This document shows, one piece after another, positions 1-5,751 of a DNA stretch of 6,131 nucleotides. Numbering within the stretch: the first letter of the stretch is position 1; the number at the start of each line of letters is the position of its first letter. This stretch comes from Sulfopaludibacter sp035551455 (GTDB taxonomy: Bacteria; Acidobacteriota; Terriglobia; Bryobacterales; Bryobacteraceae). The position numbers and the translations under genes were made by a program. The stretch is from NCBI GenBank assembly GCA_035551455.1, contig DASZMZ010000193.1, positions 1 through 6,131 on the forward strand. The letters are read 5' to 3'. Under the pieces are notes generated by a model. That model searched no databases. It saw only the letters and a program-made list of their open reading frames with translations, and was not told the DNA's origin.

Positions 1-309
1 GCGGCCAAACTTTCCGTGATGGCTCACCTGGATTTGCAGCAGTTCAAGTTTCACAAGGAGGACGGCCGGAATCGGAATGAAGTCACGCTCGTCTCCGGCA
101 TCTTCGACCGCAACGGAAATTATCTCCAAGGCATCCGCAAGGTGGTGGAACTGCGCCTGAAGGATGAAACGCTGACCGGCCTGACGCAAGGTGTGACCGT
201 GAAGACCACTTTCGACGTCAAGCCCGGCACCTACCTCGTGCGCCTCGTGGTGCGGGATACCGAGGGTCAGGCGCTCTCGGCGACCAACGGCGCAGTCGAA
301 ATCCAGTAG
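1..309 (+). CDS. VWA / VWFA-related acidobacterial protein, C-terminal end (partial)
   Basis: The reading frame is open from the first base of the window and ends at TAG (307-309), giving the last 102 residues of a protein that begins upstream. The internal GTG/ATG near 16-21 is not a convincing start because the frame continues to the left without a stop. The visible part is beta-rich: 'VTLVSGIFDRNGNYLQG', then 'VKTTFDVKPGTYLVRLVVRD', then 'GQALSATNGAVEIQ' at the C-terminus. From memory this matches the C-terminal beta domain of the secreted 'VWFA-related' proteins that are expanded in Acidobacteria, where an N-terminal von Willebrand A domain precedes it. The VWA domain and any MIDAS residues lie outside the window and cannot be checked. 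Such proteins are usually exported; their exact role is unknown. It converges with the DinB gene at 341-805, leaving 31 bp between stops. Confidence 0.75.
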   Translation, partial: AAKLSVMAHLDLQQFKFHKEDGRNRNEVTLVSGIFDRNGNYLQGIRKVVELRLKDETLTGLTQGVTVKTTFDVKPGTYLVRLVVRDTEGQALSATNGAVEIQ

Positions 310-340
310 GAATTGCCCGGCGTATTCCACACCCGGACTC

Positions 341-805
341 TTAGCGTGGAAACTTCGTAACCGGATCGCGCAGCAGCAACTGATCGATGTGATGTTGCAT
401 ATGCACCACGTAGTCTTCAATCAGCTCGGCCAGCGTCACCGGAGCGTAGTTGGAGACCGTGCAGGTGTTAGCCATGCTGCCCTCCGGAATGGCCGCGATC
501 AGCCGCGCCAGCAGCCGATTGTAGCGATACCAGAATTCCACGATTTCGTCCCACGCCATGGCGCGGTAGCCATGCATACGCACCCAGTCCTCTTGTGCGT
601 ATCCCGGTCCGCGATACTCCGGCGCGCCGGCGCAGCCCACGAAGCGAACGTGATTGTTCGCCGCCGAATCCACCAGATGGCCTAACTCTTCCTTCGGCGA
701 CCATTTCCCCGGAGCCCGTGGAACCTCCGTCTGATCGCCAGTCAGCAGGCGCAGATTCGGCAACTCCCGCTCGATGGTTTCGAGTAGGAATCCGGACAAA
801 TCCAT
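341..805 (-). CDS. DinB-family protein (DinB_2-like), cytoplasmic
   Basis: A 154-aa protein of the usual length for small DinB/YfiT-like four-helix-bundle proteins, which typically bind a metal through three histidines; some are thiol-dependent S-transferases or isomerases. The probable ligands are H43 in 'ELGHLVDSA' (helix 2) and H135 and H139 in 'HMQHHIDQLL' (last helix). 'GKWSPKEELGHLVD' is the typical family segment. There is no signal peptide or membrane segment. The frame stays open further upstream to 958, but that extension is arginine- and tryptophan-rich and antisense-like and overlaps the upstream DinB gene, so I use the ATG at 805-803. That ATG lies one base after the TAG (809-807) of the upstream gene, with no strong Shine-Dalgarno of its own. 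This suggests translational coupling. Substrate is unknown; metal-binding DinB fold is the firm part. Confidence 0.88.
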   Translation of the reverse strand: MDLSGFLLETIERELPNLRLLTGDQTEVPRAPGKWSPKEELGHLVDSAANNHVRFVGCAGAPEYRGPGYAQEDWVRMHGYRAMAWDEIVEFWYRYNRLLARLIAAIPEGSMANTCTVSNYAPVTLAELIEDYVVHMQHHIDQLLLRDPVTKFPR

Positions 806-806
806 C

Positions 807-1322
807 CTACTGACCCTGGCTGGAGGGCGGCACGATGTTCTTGAGCCGCATGTACGTAACCAGGTTGCCGTAATGCTCCATCGTGTGCGCCATATTGAAG
901 TCCATGACGCCCACCTTGGTAATCTGGCGGCCGAAGAACGGAGCCAGTTCGCCCGCATTGGCGTCCGTCATCTTGGCGTAAGCCGCGTCGCAATACGCAA
1001 ACGCCGCGGTCAACGCCTCCATGATGCCGGCCTTTGTGGTGGCGGATTTCTCGATGCCCTTCTGCAGCGACTTGCCTTCCGCCGCTACACCGCAGAATTC
1101 ATACTGGCCGTCGGCAATGTGGGCGAACAACTGGCCCACCGTGCGCACTTCCGGAGTAGGCTTGAAACTCCACAACTCCTCGGGAATCTTCTCCGCCGAT
1201 TTCGTGATGTCGGTCTTCGCAATGCCATACATCACTTTGGAGGTTTCGGTAATCGGATTCTTGGGAGCGGTCTGAGCAGCCACAATGGCGGCAGACGCAA
1301 GGATAGCGGCGGCTAGTTTCAT
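807..1322 (-). CDS. Exported DinB-family protein
   Basis: A 171-aa protein with an N-terminal signal peptide (MKLAAAILASAAIVAAQ, cleavage probably near residues 16-17, before TAPK) followed by a DinB four-helix domain. Probable metal ligands are H68 in 'VGQLFAHIADGQ' and H146 and H150 in 'FNMAHTMEHYGNLVTYMR', the H-x3-H-Y-G pattern seen in many exported acidobacterial DinB-like proteins. The start is the ATG at 1322, which has a good Shine-Dalgarno six bases upstream; the GTG at 1331 in the same frame overlaps that site and is rejected. It is the middle gene of a minus-strand cluster, 41 bp after the 237-aa hypothetical gene and one base before the second DinB gene. The product likely works in the periplasm. 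No substrate can be named. The two DinB proteins are divergent in sequence, so a very recent duplication is unlikely. Confidence 0.88.
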   Translation of the reverse strand: MKLAAAILASAAIVAAQTAPKNPITETSKVMYGIAKTDITKSAEKIPEELWSFKPTPEVRTVGQLFAHIADGQYEFCGVAAEGKSLQKGIEKSATTKAGIMEALTAAFAYCDAAYAKMTDANAGELAPFFGRQITKVGVMDFNMAHTMEHYGNLVTYMRLKNIVPPSSQGQ

Positions 1323-1328
1323 GGTAAT

Positions 1329-1335
1329 CACCCTC
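1329..1335 (-). promoter_or_regulatory. Ribosome binding site deciding the start of the exported DinB gene
   Basis: On the minus strand the sequence reads GAGGGTG, then six bases, then ATG (1322-1320). It is a close match to the anti-Shine-Dalgarno complement and fixes the start at 1322 rather than at the GTG (1331-1329) inside the site. Confidence 0.6.
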
Positions 1336-1363
1336 AGATGATTCTAGCGCGCCGGATACTACT

Positions 1364-2077
1364 TCACCACCGGGCTTTGGTCAAAGTTTTGAAGTGTGAC
1401 GCCGGCGGCGGACCCTGCTTGGCCACCGGACTGGCATTCCAGAATTCCGGATCGGCATTGACCCATTCCCGAGCCGGCATTCCCCATGTCGGACGGATGG
1501 CGAAGACGTGCGCCGTCGGTCCAGCCTGAGCCGCCCTGGCATCGGCATCCTTGCGCGTCCGCGTCGCGCTAATGAAATATTGCTGCCCCGCGGCGGTCTG
1601 GTAGCAGGTCCCTTCGATCCCCGACGGAACCGGCGATACCGCGATTACCAGATAGTGGCCGCGACCCATCAACCACGAGCGTCCGCGCCGCCCGCTCTGC
1701 TGGTACGTCGCCATCACCGTGGACGGGTTCCCGGTCAGGACCCGCACCTGGCTCTCGATCCGATCCAGAGCCGACCGCAAGATGTCGTTGCCTTCCAATT
1801 TTTCGGCGATCTGCCTTTGTTCCTGGCTCGATTGAAATCCGGTGAGGCACCAGACTTCCTTCGGTCCCGTCAAAGCTTCGATTGCCACGCTCGGCTGGGG
1901 ATTTCCCCACTGAACCAGCGCCAGCGCCACCTGCTTCTGCAAATTGCGCATGGCCGATTCGGTCTCCGGCCGCAAAGTGTATCGATTGATACGTAAGATC
2001 TGCGGAGTCGCCGCTTTCACCACAATGGGTGCAGTAGCGCTTCCTTGAACTTCGAGACGTTGAATTGCGGTTGCCAT
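1364..2077 (-). CDS. Hypothetical protein, 237 aa, unrecognised
   Basis: I do not recognise this protein with certainty. It has no signal peptide or membrane segment and looks soluble. Visible parts: an N-terminal stretch with 'ILRINRYTLRPETESAMRNLQKQVALAL' (about 27-54); a segment beginning 'GPKEVWCLTGFQSSQEQRQIAEK' (71-93); 'YLVIAVSPVPSGIEGTCYQ' (142-160); 'QQYFISATRTRKDADARAAQ' (165-184); and a tail rich in W and P with 'FAIRPTWGMPAREWVNADPEFW' split across 192-213. The alternation of short strands and amphipathic helices could fit dimeric alpha/beta-barrel (NIPSNAP/EthD-like) repeats, but this is only an impression. The ATG at 2077 has AGGA (2086-2083) five bases upstream, a fair Shine-Dalgarno. 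It is the first gene of the minus-strand cluster with the two DinB genes (41 bp to the next), and it is divergent from the DUF885 gene. Confidence 0.75.
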   Translation of the reverse strand: MATAIQRLEVQGSATAPIVVKAATPQILRINRYTLRPETESAMRNLQKQVALALVQWGNPQPSVAIEALTGPKEVWCLTGFQSSQEQRQIAEKLEGNDILRSALDRIESQVRVLTGNPSTVMATYQQSGRRGRSWLMGRGHYLVIAVSPVPSGIEGTCYQTAAGQQYFISATRTRKDADARAAQAGPTAHVFAIRPTWGMPAREWVNADPEFWNASPVAKQGPPPASHFKTLTKARW

Positions 2078-2157
2078 ATTGGTCCTATACCTACATGCGG
2101 AAAAAGAGGATGAAAGTTATCAAATTATTGGTTTCGGCCCAAAAAAATATTGCGGGC

Positions 2158-2163
2158 TAAACT
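2158..2163 (+). promoter_or_regulatory. Possible -10 element for the DUF885 gene
   Basis: TAAACT ends six bases before the ATG at 2170, which would place transcription start at or next to the start codon. No good -35 hexamer lies at 16-18 bp spacing, and the gene lacks a Shine-Dalgarno. The rest of the 92-bp divergent spacer is AT-rich (2101-2160) compared with its surroundings, as expected for a promoter region serving both strands. This is a weak call. Confidence 0.25.
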
Positions 2164-2169
2164 GAAATC

Positions 2170-3879
2170 ATGAGAGTGTGGCGTTTTTCCATCGGGATTC
2201 TCCTCGCCTTTGCCTGTTCCGCTCAGGTGTCCGATGCCGATTTTGCGAAACTGGCTGACAGCTATTTCACTGAAGCCGTATACCGTTACGACCCCGTGTC
2301 CGGCACGGCCGCCGGCTTTCATCAATACGACACCCAACTCCCCACCGGCGCCAAATCAGAGATTCAGGACCAGGTCGCGGCATTGAAGAAATACCTGGCG
2401 CTGGTTCAAGCCTTCGATCCCAAACGGCTCTCTCCGGGAGTCGCCGCGGACCGCGAACTGGTGCTCTCCCAGATTCAGAGCAGTCTCCTGCAACTGGAGA
2501 CCATCCGTCCCTGGGAGAAAAATCCCGACATCTACTCCTCCGGTGCTTCCAGTGCCATTTTCGTCATCATGAGCCGCACCTATGCGCCCCCCGCCGATCG
2601 CCTGAAGGCTGCGATCGCACGGGAGCGGGCCATTCCGCGGACCTTTCAATCGGCTCGCGAAAACCTGAGCAACCCTCCCCGCATTTATACCGAAATCGCC
2701 CTGGAGCAGTTGCCCGGAATCGTCAGCTTTTTTCAAAAAGATGTCCCTTCGGCCTTCAAACAGGTTACCGACCCTGCCATTCTTGCCGATTTCAAGAAAT
2801 CTAATCAGTTGGTGATCGATTCCCTCAATTCGTATCAGCAGTTCTTGAAGACCAATCTGCTGCCCCGCTCCAAGGGCGATTTCCGCATCGGCGCAGCAAC
2901 CTATTCCCGAAAGCTCCTTTACGACGAAATGGTGGACACGCCCCTCGACCGCCTCCTCGCCATCGGCTTCGAAAACCTCCGCAAAAATCAAGCCGAATTC
3001 CAGAGAGTCGCCGCCAAAATCGACCCCAAACGGCCTCCCTCCGCCATCCTGGAGGACCTGGAAAAGGACCATCCCGCGCCCGATAAACTCCTCGACACCT
3101 TCCGCGGCGTCCTCAGCGGTCTGAAGGATTGGATCGGTCAGCATCACATCGTCACCATCCCCTCGCCTGTGCTGCCGATCGTGGAGGAGACTCCGCCCTT
3201 CGAGCGGGCTCTCACCTTCGCCTCCATGGATACTCCCGGACCCTTTGAGAAAGTCGCCAAAGAGGCTTTCTTCAACGTCACCCTGCCCGAAGCGAACTGG
3301 CCCAAACAGCAGGTGGAGGAACATATGGCGGGCTTCAACCGGGGCACCGTGATCAGCACCGCCGTGCATGAAGTCTATCCGGGCCACTATACGCAGTTCC
3401 TCTGGCTTTCCCAGGCGCCCACCAAGGTGCGCAAGCTGATTGGCTGTAGCTCCAATGCCGAGGGCTGGGCTCACTACTCCGAACAGATGATGCTCGATGA
3501 AGGCTACGGCAACGGCGACCTGAAACTGCGGCTCGGCCAGTTGCAGGATGCCCTGCTGCGCAATGCCCGTTACATTGTCGGCATTGAGATGCACACCGGG
3601 AAGATGACCTACCAGCAGGGAATCGATTTCTTCGTCAAAGAGGGCTACCAGACCCGGGCCAACGGTGAGCGCGAAACCAAGCGCGGCACCAGCGACCCCA
3701 CCTATCTCTATTACACGCTCGGCAAACTCCAGATCCTCAAGTTGCGTGAAGACTATAAGAAGGCTGTGGGAGCCAAATTCTCCCTCCAGGCCTTCCACGA
3801 TAACTTCTTGAAGCAGGGATTCCCTCCGATTAAGATCGTTCGCCGCGCCATGCTCGGCAACGATTCGCCGGTCTTGTGA
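2170..3879 (+). CDS. Exported DUF885-family putative zinc metallohydrolase
   Basis: A 569-aa protein, near the usual full length of the DUF885 family (PF05960), which belongs to the gluzincin-type peptidase clan. Residues 1-18 (MRVWRFSIGILLAFACSA) form a signal peptide, probably cleaved before QVSD, so the mature protein should be periplasmic or secreted. The hallmark 'HEVYPGH' is at 400-406, with H400 and H406 as expected metal ligands and E401 as the catalytic acid/base. The second hallmark 'NAEGWAHYSEQ' is at 429-439; E431 is the likely third ligand. 'ETPPFERA' and 'GSNAEGWA'-type family landmarks around them are in order, so the gene looks intact. Activity is probably peptidase-like, but the substrate is unknown. 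The ATG at 2170 has no clear Shine-Dalgarno; a TAAACT six bases upstream of it could be a -10 box for a leaderless or near-leaderless transcript. It converges with the PAP2 gene, with one base between stops. Confidence 0.9.
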   Translation: MRVWRFSIGILLAFACSAQVSDADFAKLADSYFTEAVYRYDPVSGTAAGFHQYDTQLPTGAKSEIQDQVAALKKYLALVQAFDPKRLSPGVAADRELVLSQIQSSLLQLETIRPWEKNPDIYSSGASSAIFVIMSRTYAPPADRLKAAIARERAIPRTFQSARENLSNPPRIYTEIALEQLPGIVSFFQKDVPSAFKQVTDPAILADFKKSNQLVIDSLNSYQQFLKTNLLPRSKGDFRIGAATYSRKLLYDEMVDTPLDRLLAIGFENLRKNQAEFQRVAAKIDPKRPPSAILEDLEKDHPAPDKLLDTFRGVLSGLKDWIGQHHIVTIPSPVLPIVEETPPFERALTFASMDTPGPFEKVAKEAFFNVTLPEANWPKQQVEEHMAGFNRGTVISTAVHEVYPGHYTQFLWLSQAPTKVRKLIGCSSNAEGWAHYSEQMMLDEGYGNGDLKLRLGQLQDALLRNARYIVGIEMHTGKMTYQQGIDFFVKEGYQTRANGERETKRGTSDPTYLYYTLGKLQILKLREDYKKAVGAKFSLQAFHDNFLKQGFPPIKIVRRAMLGNDSPVL

Positions 3880-3880
3880 G

Positions 3881-4408
3881 TTATCGCACCAGCGTGGAGA
3901 CGTGAATCGACGCCAATGCCAGCAGGCTGCCGATGGCTGCTCCCGCCAGCACGTCGCTCAGAAAATGCATCCCCAGCAGGACGCGGGACACCGCGATGCT
4001 GACGGCGCAGAACATCAGGCCGAGCGTCAAAGACGGGTAAAAATGGCTCAGGGTCAGCGCCACGGAAAAAGCCGTGATGGTGTGGCCGGAAGGGAACGAA
4101 AACTGATCGGGCGGCAGCAGCGTGGCCCAACAGTGCGGTTCGATGGCGCAGGGCCGGCGCCGCCCCGTCACCTTTTTTAGCCGCAGAAAGAATACGATAC
4201 CGGTACCTGCCGCGGCCGCCGCGCACAATACGGCCGTAAAACGCTGCTCCCCGCCAAACAGTAGAATCATGGCGCCCAGGGCGTACCAGAGCCATCCATC
4301 GCCGCCGCGCGTCGCGCAGAGCGCCCAAATCCGGATCCAGCGGGGCGCTTGCCAGTGATTGAGGCGGCGCATCAGGGAGTAATCGCGGCGGGTGATATAG
4401 CTCAGCAT
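3881..4408 (-). CDS. PAP2-family membrane phosphatase
   Basis: A 175-aa integral membrane protein with all three phosphatidic acid phosphatase type 2 motifs. They are K78-x6-R85-P86 ('KKVTGRRRP'), P106-S107-G108-H109 ('SFPSGHT'), and S141-R142-x3-G-x-H148-x3-D152 ('SRVLLGMHFLSD'). H148 is the expected nucleophile and H109 the proton donor. Hydrophobic segments lie at about 38-52, 57-75, 110-125, 127-145 and 150-170, with the active site facing the periplasm in known relatives. Likely substrates are lipid phosphates: phosphatidate, phosphatidylglycerol phosphate or undecaprenyl pyrophosphate; sequence alone does not decide. I prefer the ATG at 4408, with GGGA (4418-4415) six bases upstream. 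An upstream in-frame ATG at 4456 would add 16 residues (MGHWAASITAERTGYA) but has no Shine-Dalgarno and lies inside an inverted repeat. It is divergent from the glycosyltransferase gene. Confidence 0.9.
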   Translation of the reverse strand: MLSYITRRDYSLMRRLNHWQAPRWIRIWALCATRGGDGWLWYALGAMILLFGGEQRFTAVLCAAAAAGTGIVFFLRLKKVTGRRRPCAIEPHCWATLLPPDQFSFPSGHTITAFSVALTLSHFYPSLTLGLMFCAVSIAVSRVLLGMHFLSDVLAGAAIGSLLALASIHVSTLVR

Positions 4409-4446
4409 CGCGTATCCCGTTCGTTCAGCCGTTATGCTTGCAGCCC

Positions 4447-4464
4447 AATGGCCCATGTGCCATT
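4447..4464. repeat. Inverted repeat in the PAP2/glycosyltransferase spacer
   Basis: AATGGC, six bases (CCATGT), then GCCATT: perfect 6-bp arms between two divergent genes. It could be an operator half or a chance palindrome. It contains the less likely upstream ATG (4456) of the PAP2 gene, which argues mildly that this is non-coding control sequence. Confidence 0.35.
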
Positions 4465-4481
4465 TGTAAGCTGCCGCTCAC

Positions 4482-4487
4482 TACAAT
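4482..4487 (+). promoter_or_regulatory. Possible -10 element for the glycosyltransferase gene
   Basis: TACAAT matches five of six positions of the sigma-70 -10 consensus, and would give a leader of roughly 75 bases before the GTG at 4570. The matching -35 region is poor (GCCATT at 17-bp spacing), so this is a candidate only. Confidence 0.28.
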
Positions 4488-4541
4488 TCTGTGACATCCC
4501 GAAAAAACATTCGTGAACCCTTCTGTTTTTCGCCACTCCAG

Positions 4542-4559
4542 TTGTGCCGCGTGGCACAA
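4542..4559 (+). promoter_or_regulatory. Perfect hairpin/palindrome just before the glycosyltransferase start
   Basis: TTGTGCC, four-base loop GCGT, then GGCACAA: perfect 7-bp arms ending ten bases before the preferred GTG start at 4570. In RNA this would be a stable stem-loop sitting where a ribosome binding site is expected, and no Shine-Dalgarno is visible. In DNA it could be an operator. If the upstream GTG at 4513 were the true start, it would lie inside the coding region. Confidence 0.45.
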
Positions 4560-4569
4560 TCTCTACTGG

Positions 4570-5700
4570 GTGAAGAGACTCGATTTCATATTCTTTGACG
4601 CCGGCGGCGGACATCGCGCCGCGGCCACCGCCCTGAGCCAGATCATGGAACAGCAGCAGCGGCCCTTTGAGGTTCGCCTGGTGAATCTGCAGGAAGCCCT
4701 GGACTCCATCGATGTTTTCCGCAAAATTACCGGCGTCCGCCTGCAGGATCTCTATAATCTCATGCTCAAGAAGGGCTGGACGCTCGGCTCTCCGCAACTG
4801 ACCGCCGGCATGCACCTGGTCATTCGCCTTTTTCACCGGCAGCAGGTCAAAGTGCTCGAGAAACTCTGGCGCGATCGCCGGCCCGATATGGTGGTCTCCC
4901 TGGTGCCCAACCTCAATCGGGCGCTCTTTGACAGCCTTCGCAACGTCCTCCCCGGCGTGCCGATGGTTACCATCCTGACCGACATCGCCGACTATCCGCC
5001 GCACTTCTGGATCGAGCGCCATCGTCAGCATTTCATCGTCGGCTCCGAAAAGGCGCGGCAGCAGGCCGCCGAATTGGGACACCCCGTCGAGTTCGTCCAC
5101 CGCGTCTCCGGCATGATTCTCAATCCGGCATTCTATACCTATACTCCGCCCGCTCCCGCCGACCGCGCCGACGCCGTGCGCGCTCTGGGCTTGGACCCCG
5201 GCCAGCCCATCGGCCTCGTCCTTTTCGGAGGACAGGGCGCCGCGGTCATGCTCGACATTGCCCGGAATCTGCCGGATCGCCAGTTGATCCTCATCTGCGG
5301 CCACAATCAAAAGTTGGCCTCGCATTTGCGCGCGACGCTGGACGGCAGATCCGCCCCCATCCACGTCGAAGGCTTCACGAAGGAGGTGCCGCGATTCATG
5401 CAACTGGCGGATTACTTCATCGGCAAGCCCGGTCCCGGAAGCCTCAGCGAAGCCGTCGCCATGCGCCTGCCCGTGATTGTGGAGCGCAATGCGTGGACCC
5501 TGCCCCAGGAACGGTACAACGCGGTGTGGGTCCGGGAGCAGGGAATCGGCATCGTACTCCCCAATTTCCGCGGCATCGCGCGCGCGGTCGAGGATCTGCT
5601 GGCGCCGGCTGCCTACCGGCAATTTCGCGCCGCCACTGAGCGCCTCGAAAATCGGGCGGTCTTTGAGATACCCGACATTCTGGAACGCCTGCTGGCTTGA
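4570..5700 (+). CDS. MGDG-synthase-like glycosyltransferase (GT28 type)
   Basis: A 376-aa GT-B-fold glycosyltransferase. The N-terminal half resembles the MGDG_synth domain: 'FFDAGGGHRAAATAL' at 8-22 with the GGGH loop at 12-15, and 'TILTDIADYPPHFW' at 134-147. The C-terminal half is Glyco_tran_28_C-like: 'GLVLFGGQGA' at 215-224, 'VEGFTKEVPRFMQLADYFIGKPGPGSLSEA' spread over 266-295, where G285-K286-P287-G288 to E294 would bind the nucleotide-sugar donor. Relatives transfer sugars from UDP donors to diacylglycerol (MGDG or glucosyl-DAG synthases) or, as MurG, to lipid I; the enzyme is probably membrane-associated on the cytoplasmic side. I start at GTG 4570 because family proteins begin about seven residues before the DAGGGH loop. 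The frame is open to a GTG at 4513, which would add 19 uncharacteristic residues. Its acceptor is not shown by the sequence. Confidence 0.85.
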   Translation: MKRLDFIFFDAGGGHRAAATALSQIMEQQQRPFEVRLVNLQEALDSIDVFRKITGVRLQDLYNLMLKKGWTLGSPQLTAGMHLVIRLFHRQQVKVLEKLWRDRRPDMVVSLVPNLNRALFDSLRNVLPGVPMVTILTDIADYPPHFWIERHRQHFIVGSEKARQQAAELGHPVEFVHRVSGMILNPAFYTYTPPAPADRADAVRALGLDPGQPIGLVLFGGQGAAVMLDIARNLPDRQLILICGHNQKLASHLRATLDGRSAPIHVEGFTKEVPRFMQLADYFIGKPGPGSLSEAVAMRLPVIVERNAWTLPQERYNAVWVREQGIGIVLPNFRGIARAVEDLLAPAAYRQFRAATERLENRAVFEIPDILERLLA

Positions 5701-5714
5701 CCGCGAGCACTCGA

Positions 5715-5727
5715 TTGACAATGCCAA
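5715..5727. promoter_or_regulatory. Imperfect second operator copy upstream of the MarR-type gene
   Basis: TTGAC-AAT-GCCAA differs by one base from a perfect TTGAC-N3-GTCAA palindrome. Its centre (5721) is 21 bp, two helical turns, from the centre of the perfect site at 5742. The same bases begin with TTGACA (5715-5720), an exact sigma-70 -35 hexamer. Confidence 0.4.
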
Positions 5728-5743
5728 CCAATTAGTTGACGAT
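5715..5743 (+). promoter_or_regulatory. Possible promoter of the MarR-type gene
   Basis: TTGACA (5715-5720) is a consensus -35 box. At 17-bp spacing the -10 would be GACGAT (5738-5743), a poor match, with transcription starting near 5750. That would make the ATG at 5751 leaderless, which agrees with the lack of a Shine-Dalgarno. The weak -10 keeps this tentative. Confidence 0.33.
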
Positions 5744-5751
5744 GTCAACTA
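5733..5751. promoter_or_regulatory. Palindromic MarR-type operator at the regulator's own start
   Basis: TAGTTGAC-GAT-GTCAACTA: perfect 8-bp arms around a 3-bp centre. Size and symmetry fit a winged-helix MarR dimer site, and position, directly over the start of a MarR-type gene, fits autorepression. A degenerate copy lies 21 bp upstream centre to centre. Confidence 0.65.

Noticed and set aside
309..328. GGAAT-N10-ATTCC inverted repeat between the converging VWA-type and DinB genes
   Set aside because: A five-base-pair stem with a ten-base loop and no following T-run is too weak to call a terminator.
774..1316. 180-codon plus-strand open frame over the exported DinB gene
   Set aside because: Shadow of a gene with a signal peptide, Shine-Dalgarno and DinB histidines; the plus-strand product is R/H-rich and featureless.
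1397..1415. A 17-bp match (TGACGCCGGCGGCGGAC) shared with about 4598-4614
   Set aside because: The two copies lie in different reading contexts of unrelated genes and consist of GC-rich codons; a chance match is likelier than a dispersed repeat.
1508..1996. 162-codon plus-strand open frame opposite the hypothetical gene
   Set aside because: Arginine-rich shadow without a ribosome binding site. The minus-strand frame is longer, has AGGA before its ATG and fits the cluster, although neither has a known domain, so a small doubt remains.
2200..2220. Possible lipobox (LAFAC) in the DUF885 signal peptide
   Set aside because: The residue at -3 is A and at -2 is F, a poor lipobox; an ordinary signal peptidase I site (CSA before QVSD) fits better.
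2356..3798. 480-codon open frame on the minus strand
   Set aside because: It is exactly antisense to the DUF885 gene, which carries the HEVYPGH and EGWA motifs. The reverse translation is compositionally odd (G, E, H rich) and shows no domain; it is a GC-rich codon-bias shadow.
4432..5748. 438-codon open frame on the minus strand
   Set aside because: It is antisense to the glycosyltransferase, which has clear family motifs, and runs through both flanking control regions. No recognisable motif or ribosome binding site.
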